Source: JAHRAW01 sp965203265 | GTDB taxonomy: Bacteria > Pseudomonadota > Gammaproteobacteria > Arenicellales > Poriferihabitantaceae | Assembly (NCBI GenBank): GCA_965203265.1 | Contig: CBDBBV010000002.1 | Coordinates: forward strand, 682,001 to 746,000 | DNA length: 64,000 nt | Direction of reading: 5' to 3' | In this document: piece by piece, positions 55,250-64,000 of the stretch | Layout of the letters: the number at the start of each line of letters is the position of its first letter | Numbering within the stretch: position 1 is the first letter of the stretch | Notes under the pieces: generated by a model | Databases searched by the model: none | Seen by the model: the letters and a program-made list of their open reading frames with translations, nothing else | What the model was told of the DNA's origin: nothing | Translations under genes and position numbers: made by a program

Positions 55250-55348
55250 GGCGGATGTGCCGCAACGATGCGGTGGTGAATTCGGCGCGCATAATCATAA
55301 TACGCTTGGGTTGCGTTGTCATTCTCGATGCCGCCGGCCTGCGCCAGA

Positions 55349-56902
55349 TTACAGCTCGCATTCGGACAAGGATCGGGACGTCGGGCAGGGAGTCATGATG
55401 ATGCGATCCAGCAAGTTGTCGTACTTGATGCGATTCTTCTGGTAGTCGATGATGGTGTCGATGTAATCCAGTCTGGCGGTACGCTCATCGCGATAGGATT
55501 GCAGCAGGTCGCGGAACGAGGTCTCGCCGGATTGGTAGTTTTGCCGCTCGATGCGCGTGCTTTGCTCGGCGGTTTCGATGGCTTCGAGCAATCGGTCTTC
55601 ATCCAGCGTCAACAGGGTGTCCAGCAAGCGAATGTCGGCGAGCAAGTCTTGCAATTTTTCCGCATAGCCGATTTCCAACCGCCGCACGCCCAATCGGGAT
55701 TTGGCCAGATTCGCCCGGTTGGAGATGCTGCCGCCCAATGGATAGCTGAATTCCAGGCCGATGCTGTAGTCGGTGAGGTCGTCTTGTACCTGTGGGGTTC
55801 TCGAGTGGTTGTGTCGCTTGTCGCTCTGTGTTTGCTTGGCTTCCAACATGAGGTCCAGCTCCGGCAGACGTTGATTTTCGTAGTAGTCGATGTCGATCTG
55901 TCGCAACAGGATGTTCAGGTTGATGCGCTCCAACTCGCGATTGCGCGCCCGCAGGTAAGTGGACATATCTTGGGTAACCAGTTCGGCGCGTTTGAGTAAA
56001 TCGAACTCCGGCGTCTCCGTCAGAATTCCTCTATCATCCAACAGGATAGACAACTTTTCTCGAATCCCCTGCAACTTGGTGCGGGTGTCGGAATTGGATT
56101 TCTCGATCTGCGAAATGGTGCTTTTCAGTAGGGTGCTTTCGGCATCGTCCACGGGATTCAACTGCCGCAACTTGTCGAGAAATTCGCGATCGATCCGATC
56201 CTGCCGCTGATACAAAATCCAAGACAGATAATCGTTCAATCGATCCCGCAGAAAATCCTCCTTGGTCTCGTAAAACGACAACTTTTGCCGCTTCAAGTCG
56301 AGAATATCCTTGTGGTAGGTGCGCAACGACGAGGCATTGCTGTCGCGCTTGAGTAGCGGATAACTGAAGCGGATGTAGTGGGTGGTTTGATATCCTTCCG
56401 TCTGGTAGTCGCTCGCCGGAACATGAACGCCTTGCTTGTGGCGCTCGAACGAGGTCTTGTCCTGATCCCGACTGATGCCCAACTTCAAACTGCCCGGATG
56501 GGAGAGGAATCGTTTCTCCAGATCCAGACTGATTTCTCTGGGGTAATTCTGGCTTTGACCGGTATAGGCGGATTTCGACACGGAATCCCGCTCCAAGCCC
56601 TTATATTGATAATCCAGATCGATGGACAACTCGGCCTTCCAATTTTTGTATCCGTCTCGACTGGTCTCCAATTCGATCTGCTTGATGTCCAGCCCGATCT
56701 GCGCCTCTTCGAGCAACTTGTCTTGGGCGAGAACCTTTTGCAGAAACTGCGCTTCGGTGATGGCGAAAGCGGGGGTGGTCGGCAACGAGAGCAACGAAAT
56801 CAACGCAAACACGCGCCTCGCATACCCGCCGCCGAAAAATCCATCTCTCCCCTGCGTGCGACAGGGGCGCGCTTCCATTCGGTTTTTTCCTTCCCTTGGC
56901 AT
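55349..56902 (-). CDS. TolC-like outer membrane channel protein
   Basis: Protein of 517 residues. After a basic N-terminus and signal peptide (core FALISLLSLPTTPAFA), two homologous halves alternate beta segments (LSIDLDYQYKGL, YIRFSYPLLKRD / IGLEFSYPLGGSISNRA) with long coiled-coil helices, the pattern of TolC-family efflux proteins. ATG 56902 has GGAGG 6 nt upstream; ATG 56914 is also in frame. No membrane-fusion protein or inner-membrane pump is adjacent. Base composition is lower in GC than the neighbouring housekeeping genes, suggesting transfer. Confidence 0.8.
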   Translation of the reverse strand: MPREGKNRMEARPCRTQGRDGFFGGGYARRVFALISLLSLPTTPAFAITEAQFLQKVLAQDKLLEEAQIGLDIKQIELETSRDGYKNWKAELSIDLDYQYKGLERDSVSKSAYTGQSQNYPREISLDLEKRFLSHPGSLKLGISRDQDKTSFERHKQGVHVPASDYQTEGYQTTHYIRFSYPLLKRDSNASSLRTYHKDILDLKRQKLSFYETKEDFLRDRLNDYLSWILYQRQDRIDREFLDKLRQLNPVDDAESTLLKSTISQIEKSNSDTRTKLQGIREKLSILLDDRGILTETPEFDLLKRAELVTQDMSTYLRARNRELERINLNILLRQIDIDYYENQRLPELDLMLEAKQTQSDKRHNHSRTPQVQDDLTDYSIGLEFSYPLGGSISNRANLAKSRLGVRRLEIGYAEKLQDLLADIRLLDTLLTLDEDRLLEAIETAEQSTRIERQNYQSGETSFRDLLQSYRDERTARLDYIDTIIDYQKNRIKYDNLLDRIIMTPCPTSRSLSECEL

Positions 56903-56980
56903 TGTAGCCTCCATGCAAAAATGCGTATCCTGTGCGCTTATTTCGGGAAAGTCAAGCGTTTTTTTCGCGTTTATTTCGAT

Positions 56981-57799
56981 TTATTGCACTGGAGTCTCCC
57001 GCTCGAGACGTTCTCTGGCTATATCGCAATAACCGGAATTGATCTCGATTCCGATGGTCTTGCGACTGTTCTTGACCGCCATGACGCAAGTTGTTCCACT
57101 GCCGCACATGGGGTCCAGCACCGTGTCGTTTGGATTGGAAAAACACAGGATCAGATCTTCCGCCAGTTTGTCGGGGAAAGTCGCCGGATGTTTCAACTTG
57201 ATGCGATTTCGCTCGCTGTTGCTGCTCCCATATCGCCACACCGTTCCCCGGCATTTCATCGGATTGACCGCCTTTGGCTTGATCCGCTTGAATCCGCCAC
57301 TGGTCAATCGATCCGTGCCGGTATAAATTTTCCCCGCGTGTTTTGACGGTACTTTCAAGTGTTCCTTGCGGAAAGTTTTCGGGCGCTTGCCCTTGAAGAA
57401 CAACAGAATATATTCGTGGTCAACGCGAAAACGACTATTCCACCACGCCCCGGGATTGCCGTCCCGTTGGTAGATGCAGGTTTCAAACAAACGCCAACCG
57501 GCATTCTCGCACCAATCGACCGCCAATCGGAAAGTGGTCAGGGACTTGGCGAAATTCTTCGTGCCGTCCCCGATGACGATCGCGCAAACGCCGCCGTCCT
57601 TTGTCGCGCCGTATAAGCTTCTTCCCAATGCGCGATAATCGAAAACCCATCCCTTTCGATAATCCCTGATGCGGTCATATGGTGGTGAGAAAACGGATAG
57701 GTCAATCAATTCATTGCCCAACTTTTCAGTAATGGAATTACAGTCACCTTGTATGATCAGATGACTCTTCGTTGCAGATAGATCCAACTCTTCCCGCAT
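56981..57799 (-). CDS. Solitary beta-class DNA methyltransferase
   Basis: SAM-dependent amino-methyltransferase of 272 residues. Catalytic motif IV FSPPYD lies near residues 37-42. The SAM-binding motif DPMCGSGTTCVMAVKNSRKTIGIEI is near the C-terminus (about 230), giving the IV-target recognition-I order of the beta class. SPPY suggests N4-cytosine methylation but N6-adenine is possible. No restriction endonuclease gene is visible, so it may be an orphan regulator or anti-restriction enzyme. GC content is below the window average, as in the neighbouring TolC-like gene. Confidence 0.85.
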   Translation of the reverse strand: MREELDLSATKSHLIIQGDCNSITEKLGNELIDLSVFSPPYDRIRDYRKGWVFDYRALGRSLYGATKDGGVCAIVIGDGTKNFAKSLTTFRLAVDWCENAGWRLFETCIYQRDGNPGAWWNSRFRVDHEYILLFFKGKRPKTFRKEHLKVPSKHAGKIYTGTDRLTSGGFKRIKPKAVNPMKCRGTVWRYGSSNSERNRIKLKHPATFPDKLAEDLILCFSNPNDTVLDPMCGSGTTCVMAVKNSRKTIGIEINSGYCDIARERLERETPVQ

Positions 57800-57988
57800 T
57801 GTTCAATTCCCTTCCAATCCAGTTGTGTGGCGTGGCACATTCTAGCGTAAAGCAAGTACTACATACAGGTTGGCTGTGAGCGATATGCTCATGCGAATGG
57901 CTTGTTTCGCCCGCGCGATTTCCCCACCCCTCCGTGGCGCTGATACAATGCCTTTTTGACGACCCCCAACCCGTTACAAAAACCGCCC

Positions 57989-58972
57989 ATGCCAACCGAA
58001 CCCCCCCACGCCCACGAACCGAAAGCGGAAATCATCGAAGTCGGCCCCGAACAAGCGGGTCAGCGCATCGACAATTTCCTCATCAAGCACTTGAAGGGCG
58101 TGCCCAAAACCCGCCTCTATCGTGCCCTGCGCGGCGGTGAGGTGCGGGTGAACGGTGGGCGCAAGAAGGCGCCCTATCAGCTGCGCGTCGGCGACCGCTT
58201 GCGCATTCCGCCCATTCGCCGCAGCGAGCGGGGGCGTCCGCCGACCATCCCGCCTTCGCTGTTGGCGCAGATGCCGGTGTTGTACGAGGATGAACATCTG
58301 CTGGTGGTGGACAAGCCGTCCGGATTGGCGGCGCACGGCGGCAGCGGTCTGGAATACGGCTTGATCGAAGCCCTGCGCGCGCTGCGTCCGAAGTTGGCGT
58401 ATCTGGAATTGGCGCATCGCCTCGACCGCGAGACCTCGGGCTGTCTGGCGCTGGCGAAAAACCGAGCCGCGCTGCGTGCCTTGCACGAGCAGTGGGGGCA
58501 GGAGCGGGGAGTGGTGAAACAGTATGTCGCCCTGCTCAAGGGCGCGTGGCAGGGGGATTCCCTCGAAGTCGATATCCCCTTGGCGAAATCCAAGCCGAGC
58601 GGTTCACCGAAGCAGGCGTCCACGCGCGGCCACACGAGCCCGCTGCGCCCGGCGCGCAGCGTTTTTTCCCCGAGGCGGTCGTTGGGGGAATGCGCCGTGG
58701 TCGGCATCCGCCTGATCACTGGGCGCATGCACCAAGCGCGCGCCCACGCAGCCGCCATCGGCCGCCCGATCGCCGGCGACCACCTGTACGGCGATGCGGA
58801 ATTCAATCGCATAACTCGACAAGCCGGCCTGACGCGCCTGTTCCTGCATGCCGAACGCCTGCACTTTTGCCATCCGCTCAGCGGCGCGCCCCTCGAAGTC
58901 TATGCCGCATTACCAGCCTCTCTCGAGTTGGTGCTGGATGCGCTACGCACGGCGAATGAGGCGGCAAACTGA
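57989..58972 (+). CDS. rluC: 23S rRNA pseudouridine synthase, RluC type
   Basis: RluA-family enzyme making pseudouridines in 23S rRNA. From ATG 57989 it has 327 residues: an S4 RNA-binding domain (about 15-75, QRIDNFLIKHLKGVPKTRLYRALRGGEVRVNGGRKK), then the catalytic domain with HRLDRETSGCLALAKN containing the catalytic Asp, RMHQARAHAAAIGRPIAGDHLYG and LHAERLHFCHP. TTG at 57956 would give 338 residues but lies only 7 bp from a TACAAT -10 box (57944-57949), so the ATG is preferred. RluC fits best; RluD lacks this downstream context. Confidence 0.88.
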   Translation: MPTEPPHAHEPKAEIIEVGPEQAGQRIDNFLIKHLKGVPKTRLYRALRGGEVRVNGGRKKAPYQLRVGDRLRIPPIRRSERGRPPTIPPSLLAQMPVLYEDEHLLVVDKPSGLAAHGGSGLEYGLIEALRALRPKLAYLELAHRLDRETSGCLALAKNRAALRALHEQWGQERGVVKQYVALLKGAWQGDSLEVDIPLAKSKPSGSPKQASTRGHTSPLRPARSVFSPRRSLGECAVVGIRLITGRMHQARAHAAAIGRPIAGDHLYGDAEFNRITRQAGLTRLFLHAERLHFCHPLSGAPLEVYAALPASLELVLDALRTANEAAN

Positions 58973-59061
58973 GCGGCGCGGCGACCGACGTTTCCCGAAT
59001 TGGGCGCTTGGCGGCATGGTAAAATCGCCCATCATCAAATCGTGGCCATCCCCGCACCCAA

Positions 59062-61335
59062 GTGATTCCCCAGAAAATTTCCGCTCTGTTGCGCGAAGTC
59101 GGGCTGATCGTCCTGCTGGCCGTGGTGGTGTATCTCGCCCTCGCCCTGATCACCTATTCCCCCAGCGATCCCGGGCCGACCCATAGCGGCAGCGGCAATG
59201 AAATCGCCAATCTGGGCGGGCCGGTGGGCGCTTGGTTCGCCGATTTGATGTTCACAGCCTTCGGGCGCACCGCCTATCTGTTCCTGCTGCTCTTATGCGT
59301 TGTCGGCTGGCGCATGCACCGCCGCCACGAATCCCAACACGCCGACTCCTGGGGGCGAGTCGTCTCCCTCATCGGCGTGGTGCTCGCACTGCTCGGCGCC
59401 TGCGGTCTCGAACAGCTCTATTTCCCGGTGGATGATGCGCGCGGCGCATTCCCCGCCGGCGGAATTGTCGGGCAGTACAGTGCCGCCGGATTGGCCGCCG
59501 GTTTCGGCGTAACCGGCGCCACGGTGCTATTCATCGCGCTGTTCATCACCGGCATCACGCTGGCCGCTCAGGTATCCTGGTTCAGCCTGATGGAGCGAGT
59601 CGGCTATCTGGTCTTTGCCCTGTTCGCCTGGGCGCGGGCGCAGATCGAGAAGCGGGCGGATCGCAAGGAGGGCGTGCGGGTACGGCGGCAACGGCGCGTG
59701 GCCGTTCGCAAAATCCGCGCGGAATTGAGCGCGAAGAAACCGCCGAAGATCACCCCCCGCATCCACACCGCAACTCAGGGCGAGCGCACCCAGCAGGAGC
59801 GTCAGGCCAACCTGTTCCCCGACTCGGCGGCCGGCGGCGGCCTGCCGCCGTTGTCGCTGCTCGAGAATCCCGCGGAAAATCGCGCCGGTTATTCCCGCGA
59901 GGAACTCGAATCCATGTCCGGTTTGTTGGTGAAGAAACTCAAGGATTTCAATGTGAATGTAACGGTCGAGGCGGTGCAGCCGGGGCCGGTGATCACCAGA
60001 TTCGAGGTCGAGCCGGCGGCGGGCGTGAAGGCGAGTCAGATCGTCGGGTTGTCGCGGGATCTGGCGCGCTCGCTGTCGGTGGAGAGCGTGCGCGTGGTAG
60101 ACAACATCGCCGGCAAGACCGTGGTCGGCATCGAAATCCCCAACCAAAGCCGGGAGATCGTGCGGCTGGTGGAGGGGCTGTCGTCGCAACAATATGAAAA
60201 GAGCGGATCGCCGCTGACCCTGATACTCGGCAAGGACATCGCCGGCAGCCCGGTGATCACCGACCTGATGAAGATGCCCCACGTGCTGATAGCCGGTACC
60301 ACCGGTTCCGGCAAGTCGGTGTGCGTCAACGCGCTGATATTGAGCATCGTGTACAAGGCGCCGCCGGAGCGGGTTCGCCTCATCATGGTGGATCCCAAAT
60401 TCCTCGAGCTGTCGGTGTACGACGGCATTCCCCACCTGCTGACGCCGGTGGTCACCGACATGACCAAGGCGGCCAACGCGCTGCGCTGGTGCATCGGCGA
60501 AATGGATCGGCGCTTTCGCGTGATGGCGGCCATCGGCGTGCGCAACATCGCCGGTTACAACCGCAAAGTGGCCGCCGCGGTCGCCGCCGGTACTCCCCTC
60601 GCCGATCCGCTGGCCGCCGGAGAGGAGGAAGCGGATGAGGCGGATGAGGCGGAAGTGACCGAAGTTCTCGGCGAATTGCCCTACATCGTGGTCATCGTCG
60701 ACGAGCTGGCCGACCTGATGATGGTGGTCGGCAAGAAGATCGAGGAGATCATCATCCGCATCGCCCAGCGGGCGCGCGCCGCCGGCATTCACCTGATACT
60801 GGCCACCCAGCGCCCGTCGGTGGATGTGGTTACCGGGCTGATCAAGGCCAATGTGCCCACCCGCATCGCCTTTCAGGTTTCCTCGCGCGCCGATTCGCGC
60901 ACGGTGATCGACCAGATGGGCGCCGAGCAGTTGCTGGGGCAGGGCGACATGCTGTTCCTGCCGCCGGGCACCGGGCTGACCCAGCGGGTACACGGCTCCT
61001 TCGTTTCGGATGACGAGGTCTCCCGGGTGGTCGCCCACCTGAAGCAAAGCGCGAAGCCGGTCTATCTCGAAGCGGTTACCGAGGGGGACGCCGATTCACA
61101 CTCGGAGAACGGCGGCGTGTTTGCCGAGGGCGGCGGCGAGGTCGATCCGCACTACGACGCCGCCGTGCGCTTCGTAACGCAAAGCGGGCGCGCCTCCATT
61201 TCCGCGCTGCAACGCGCCCTGCGAGTGGGATACAACCGCGCCGCCCGCATGATCGACGCCATGGAAGAAAGCGGCGTGGTCAGCCCATCGGACAACGGCA
61301 AGCGCACCGTGCTGGCGCCGCCGCCGCCGGAATGA
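59062..61335 (+). CDS. ftsK: DNA translocase FtsK
   Basis: Division-associated DNA pump that resolves chromosome dimers at the septum. Of 757 residues, an N-terminal membrane domain has about four helices (about 8-30, 58-80, 98-115, 140-185), and the linker is short and basic. The RecA-like motor has Walker A GTTGSGKSVCVN near 413 and Walker B IVVIVDELADL near 540. The C-terminal gamma winged helix (VRFVTQSGRASISALQRALRVGYNRAARMIDAMEESGVV) reads KOPS-like sequences. It is far shorter than the 1329-residue E. coli protein because the linker is reduced. Starts with GTG. Confidence 0.95.
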   Translation: MIPQKISALLREVGLIVLLAVVVYLALALITYSPSDPGPTHSGSGNEIANLGGPVGAWFADLMFTAFGRTAYLFLLLLCVVGWRMHRRHESQHADSWGRVVSLIGVVLALLGACGLEQLYFPVDDARGAFPAGGIVGQYSAAGLAAGFGVTGATVLFIALFITGITLAAQVSWFSLMERVGYLVFALFAWARAQIEKRADRKEGVRVRRQRRVAVRKIRAELSAKKPPKITPRIHTATQGERTQQERQANLFPDSAAGGGLPPLSLLENPAENRAGYSREELESMSGLLVKKLKDFNVNVTVEAVQPGPVITRFEVEPAAGVKASQIVGLSRDLARSLSVESVRVVDNIAGKTVVGIEIPNQSREIVRLVEGLSSQQYEKSGSPLTLILGKDIAGSPVITDLMKMPHVLIAGTTGSGKSVCVNALILSIVYKAPPERVRLIMVDPKFLELSVYDGIPHLLTPVVTDMTKAANALRWCIGEMDRRFRVMAAIGVRNIAGYNRKVAAAVAAGTPLADPLAAGEEEADEADEAEVTEVLGELPYIVVIVDELADLMMVVGKKIEEIIIRIAQRARAAGIHLILATQRPSVDVVTGLIKANVPTRIAFQVSSRADSRTVIDQMGAEQLLGQGDMLFLPPGTGLTQRVHGSFVSDDEVSRVVAHLKQSAKPVYLEAVTEGDADSHSENGGVFAEGGGEVDPHYDAAVRFVTQSGRASISALQRALRVGYNRAARMIDAMEESGVVSPSDNGKRTVLAPPPPE

Positions 61336-62015
61336 AGCGGAAATTCCCTTTCCGGCTACGGCTGTGCGTGTCGATGCGGCGGCGGCTGATGCGGGTGCTG
61401 GCCGGCTTGCTGGCCGCATTGTTCGCGCAGGTTCCGCTGCATGCCGCCGGCCTCGGCATAGACGCGCTCGAACGTTTCTTCAACGAAATCGAGACCATCC
61501 AGGCGAGTTTCGGGCAGGTCGTGCTGGACGAAAATCTCAACGCCATCGACGACAGCCGCGGCACCGTGTGGATCAAGCGCCCCGGGCGGTTTCGCTGGAA
61601 TTACGAGCCGCCGGACGCGCAGGAAATCGTCGGCGATGGCGAGCGCGTGTGGCTGCACGACATCCCGCTGGAGCAGGTTACCGTGCGCGATCAGGCGCAG
61701 ACGCTCGGACGCGCGCCGGCCGTGCTACTGGCCGGTTCCGCCGACCTGACTTCGGCCTACACCGTTTCCGACCTCGGCACGCTGGGCAGATTCGACTGGG
61801 TCAGCCTCGTCCCCGCGGACGCGCAAAGCGGCTTTGCCGAAGTGCGCATCGGTTTCGAAGATCGCCGCCTGCGGGTGATGGAATTGATCGACACCCTCGA
61901 CCAACGCACTCGCATCAGCTTCATCGACCTCCGAGAGAACCAGCCGTTGGCCGACGGCATATTCGAATTCGTCCCGCCCGCCGGCGTGGATGTCATCGAC
62001 CAGTCGAATCCGTGA
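61332..62015 (+). CDS. lolA: Outer-membrane lipoprotein carrier protein LolA
   Basis: Periplasmic chaperone moving lipoproteins from LolCDE to LolB. Of 227 residues, the signal peptide lies after a basic stretch (core VLAGLLAALFAQVPLHAAG, cleavage near residue 39). The mature domain has ETIQASFGQVVLDENL, GTVWIKRPGRFRWNYEPP, DGERVWLHDIPLEQVTV and ELIDTLDQRTRISF. It overlaps the ftsK stop by 4 bp (ATGA); a later ATG (MRRRLMRVLAG) may be the true start. Needed for BamB and for the S8 lipoprotein encoded here. Confidence 0.94.
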   Translation: MKRKFPFRLRLCVSMRRRLMRVLAGLLAALFAQVPLHAAGLGIDALERFFNEIETIQASFGQVVLDENLNAIDDSRGTVWIKRPGRFRWNYEPPDAQEIVGDGERVWLHDIPLEQVTVRDQAQTLGRAPAVLLAGSADLTSAYTVSDLGTLGRFDWVSLVPADAQSGFAEVRIGFEDRRLRVMELIDTLDQRTRISFIDLRENQPLADGIFEFVPPAGVDVIDQSNP

Positions 62016-62055
62016 GCGCCGCGCGCCGACTGCAACCAGAGTAAATGGGAGAAAA

Positions 62056-63336
62056 ATGCTTGATTCGAAGCAATTGAGACAGGGCATGAGGCAGATCGCC
62101 GAGGTGCTGAAAACCCGCAATTACCACCTCGATGTGGCGAGATTGGATGCGCTGGAGCAGTGCAGACAGACTCACCAGCAGGAAACCGAGTCCCTTCAGG
62201 CCGAACGCAATCGCACCGCCAAGGCCATCGGCGCGGCCAAGGCGAAGGGCGAGGATGCCGGAGAATTGCTCGAGGCGGCCGCCTCGCTGGGGGAACGGTT
62301 GAAGGCCAGCCAGTCGGCGTTGCACGAGGTGCAGGCGCAGTTGCACCAACTGCTGAGCGAAATCCCCAATCTGCCTCACGACAGCGTGCCGTCGGGTGTG
62401 GACGAAAACGACAATGCGGAAGTACGCAGCTGGGGCGCGCCGAGGGAATTCGAATTCGCGCCGCGCGATCACGTGGATCTGGGCGGCGATCTGGGCATGA
62501 TGGACTATGACGCCGCCGCCGGGCTCTCCGGTGCGCGCTTCGTGGTGTTGCGCGGCGCCCTCGCCCGGCTGCATCGCGCCCTCGCCCAGTTCATGCTCGA
62601 CCTGCATGTGCGCGAGCACGGCTACGAGGAGACCATCGTGCCGGTGCTGGTGAAGCCGGAAATCCTGTACGGCACCGGGCAGCTGCCGAAATTCGCCGAT
62701 GACCAATTCGCCACGCAGGGCGACCCGTCGTATTACCTCACCCCCACGGCGGAAGTGCCGCTGACCAATCTGGTCGCCGGGCGCATCGTCGATCCGGCGG
62801 AGCTGCCCCTGCAAAAAGTCGCCCATACCCTGTGTTTCCGCCGGGAAGCGGGTTCCTACGGCAAGGACACTCGCGGCATGATCCGCCAGCACCAGTTCGA
62901 GAAAGTGGAATTGGTGCACATCGTCGAGCCGGCGCAGTCATATGCGGCGTTGGAGGCGTTGACCGGCCACGCCGAAGCGGTGTTGCGGAAGCTGGAGTTG
63001 CCGTATCGCGTGCTGACTCTGTGCAGCGGCGACATGGGCTTTGCCGCCGCCAAGACCTACGATCTCGAGGTGTGGATTCCGAGCCAGCAGCGCTATCGGG
63101 AGATTTCATCGTGCAGTAATTGCGAGGCGTTTCAGGCGCGGCGCATGAAGGCGCGTTGGCGCAATCCCGCCAGCGGCAAGCCGGAGCCGCTGCATACCCT
63201 CAACGGCTCCGGCGTGGCGGTGGGGCGCGCGCTGGTGGCGGTGATGGAGAACTATCAGAATGCGGACGGCAGCATTGCCGTGCCCACGGTGCTGGCGCCC
63301 TACATGAGCGGGTGCGCCGAAATCCGCCGCCCGTGA
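62056..63336 (+). CDS. serS: Seryl-tRNA synthetase
   Basis: Class II synthetase charging tRNA-Ser, tRNA-Sec if present. The 426 residues show an N-terminal tRNA-binding coiled coil (about 25-105, rich in Glu/Gln/Ala/Lys), motif 2 CFRREAGSYGKDTRGMIRQHQFEKVE near 266, SSCSNCEAFQARRMKAR and motif 3 LNGSGVAVGRALVAVMENYQ near 378. ATG 62056 is preceded by GGGAGA. The order ftsK-lolA-serS matches other gammaproteobacteria except that rarA is missing. Confidence 0.97.
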   Translation: MLDSKQLRQGMRQIAEVLKTRNYHLDVARLDALEQCRQTHQQETESLQAERNRTAKAIGAAKAKGEDAGELLEAAASLGERLKASQSALHEVQAQLHQLLSEIPNLPHDSVPSGVDENDNAEVRSWGAPREFEFAPRDHVDLGGDLGMMDYDAAAGLSGARFVVLRGALARLHRALAQFMLDLHVREHGYEETIVPVLVKPEILYGTGQLPKFADDQFATQGDPSYYLTPTAEVPLTNLVAGRIVDPAELPLQKVAHTLCFRREAGSYGKDTRGMIRQHQFEKVELVHIVEPAQSYAALEALTGHAEAVLRKLELPYRVLTLCSGDMGFAAAKTYDLEVWIPSQQRYREISSCSNCEAFQARRMKARWRNPASGKPEPLHTLNGSGVAVGRALVAVMENYQNADGSIAVPTVLAPYMSGCAEIRRP

Positions 63337-63365
63337 TTTTTATCGGCGCGGATAACGGTGGTGCG

Positions 63366-64000
63366 CTACTTCGGCGGAAAGGGATGCGGCGGGGCGGCCA
63401 CGGGCTTGAACAGGTGCTTTAGCCAATCCATATAGCCGCGATAGACGAAATGCCCGTTGCCGGCGAGATAGCGTTCGCGGTTGCGGTGGTATTCCCGTTT
63501 CAGCCGATACCACGGCATTTTCGGGTTGGCGTGGTGGACGGCGTGAAAGTTGTTGTTCAGAAACAGAATTTGCCAGAACAGGCAGGACTCCATGATGACC
63601 GTCCGCTCCGCCGTGGCCGCGCGCGGCCGATGTTCGAAATAGGAGCGCAGCAACAACAGCGAGTGCGACAGATAAGCGATCCCCAGATACTGCCACGGGG
63701 GGATGTGAAACCAGCGGTCGGCGAGGACGACGATCGCGCCCGCCAGCGTGAAATGGAGGAAATACGGGGCGATGGCGATGGCCGCCCCGTTGGGTCGGCG
63801 CAGGTCGCGACCGATTTGCCCGATCAATTTGCCCAAGGCGATGCCGGGGCCGAACGCCATGCGTCCGGCGAGGGTCATGTTGACCCAGGCCAGCGCGCGC
63901 CCCGCCGGGCTTTTTTCGCGCCATCTGGCGGGGTGGGTGAAAAAACTCTCGGGGTCGATGTCGGGCAGGGTGATGTGGTCGTTGCGATGGTGTTTCAGGT
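63366..64000 (-). CDS. Fatty acid desaturase family membrane protein (5' truncated by window edge)
   Basis: The frame stays open from the right edge, so the N-terminus lies outside. About 210 residues are visible. Histidine boxes include HHRNDH in the first few residues and FHAVHHANPKMPWYRL near the C-terminus, with membrane helices between (IAIAPYFLHFTLAGAIVVLADRW, YLSHSLLLLRSYF). This is the FA_desaturase pattern of di-iron membrane oxygenases acting on acyl chains or carotenoids. Convergent with serS, 29 bp between the ends. Confidence 0.83.
   Translation of the reverse strand, partial: LKHHRNDHITLPDIDPESFFTHPARWREKSPAGRALAWVNMTLAGRMAFGPGIALGKLIGQIGRDLRRPNGAAIAIAPYFLHFTLAGAIVVLADRWFHIPPWQYLGIAYLSHSLLLLRSYFEHRPRAATAERTVIMESCLFWQILFLNNNFHAVHHANPKMPWYRLKREYHRNRERYLAGNGHFVYRGYMDWLKHLFKPVAAPPHPFPPK

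Overview
The window is a 64-kb piece of a gammaproteobacterial chromosome with high GC content (about 60-63% judged by eye). The assignment rests on gene order: ndk-rlmN-rodZ-hisS-yfgM-bamB-der, ftsK-lolA-serS, sdhCDAB-sdhE-ygfX, rpsO-pnp and accB-accC are arranged as in that class. hemF, waaA, lolA, bamB and a lipoprotein protease show a Gram-negative envelope, and sdhCDAB and hemF point to aerobic respiration. The genus cannot be named from the sequence alone.

Layout. 1-3.9 kb: a partial TerC-family gene, purE, tsaC-like, hemF and waaA. 3.9-7.4 kb: an isolated MttB-family methyltransferase, iscA and mtaB. 7.4-14.7 kb: ndk, rlmN, rodZ, hisS, yfgM, bamB, der; pilF and ispG, usual members of this cluster, are absent. 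14.7-17 kb: xseA and a sterol-desaturase-like membrane protein. 17.2-21 kb: autotransporter 1 (AT1). 21-27 kb: sdhCDAB, sdhE, ygfX and the convergent nadB. 27-30 kb: autotransporter 2 (AT2). 30-33 kb: a sulfite/nitrite reductase with a DUF934 partner and a divergent Lrp-type regulator. 33-39 kb: aroQ, accB, accC, a zinc-ribbon membrane protein and a NalP-like subtilisin lipoprotein. 39-42 kb: rpsO, pnp and a second, short RodZ-like gene. 42-48.6 kb: a two-component system followed upstream by an aapJQMP amino-acid transporter. 48.8-54.3 kb: gcvT-gcvH-gcvP-lipA. 54.3-57.8 kb: an unrecognised gene, a TolC-like protein and a solitary DNA methyltransferase, with visibly lower GC in the last two. 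58-64 kb: rluC-like, ftsK, lolA, serS and a truncated fatty-acid desaturase.

The most unusual content is a set of surface-protein genes with long G/C homopolymers in their 5' coding region. AT1 and AT2 differ in their passenger regions. They share the promoter/leader segment, a Shine-Dalgarno at the same 7-nt spacing, a related N-terminus (MNIHSR.. / MNTHRQ..), a poly-C run encoding polyproline (27 C in AT1, 23 in AT2) and a closely related C-terminal barrel. The length of the run decides the reading frame. As given, AT1 is in frame. AT2 is out of frame with its strong start, but its short leader ORF ends in an ATGA overlap with an internal ATG that begins a clean signal peptide. A third gene, a NalP-like protease lipoprotein, carries an 11-G run just after its lipobox cysteine. 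I infer a phase-variable, modular surface-antigen system, possibly with its own processing protease. The housekeeping remainder is ordinary. No tRNA, rRNA, CRISPR array, insertion sequence or integrase was seen.
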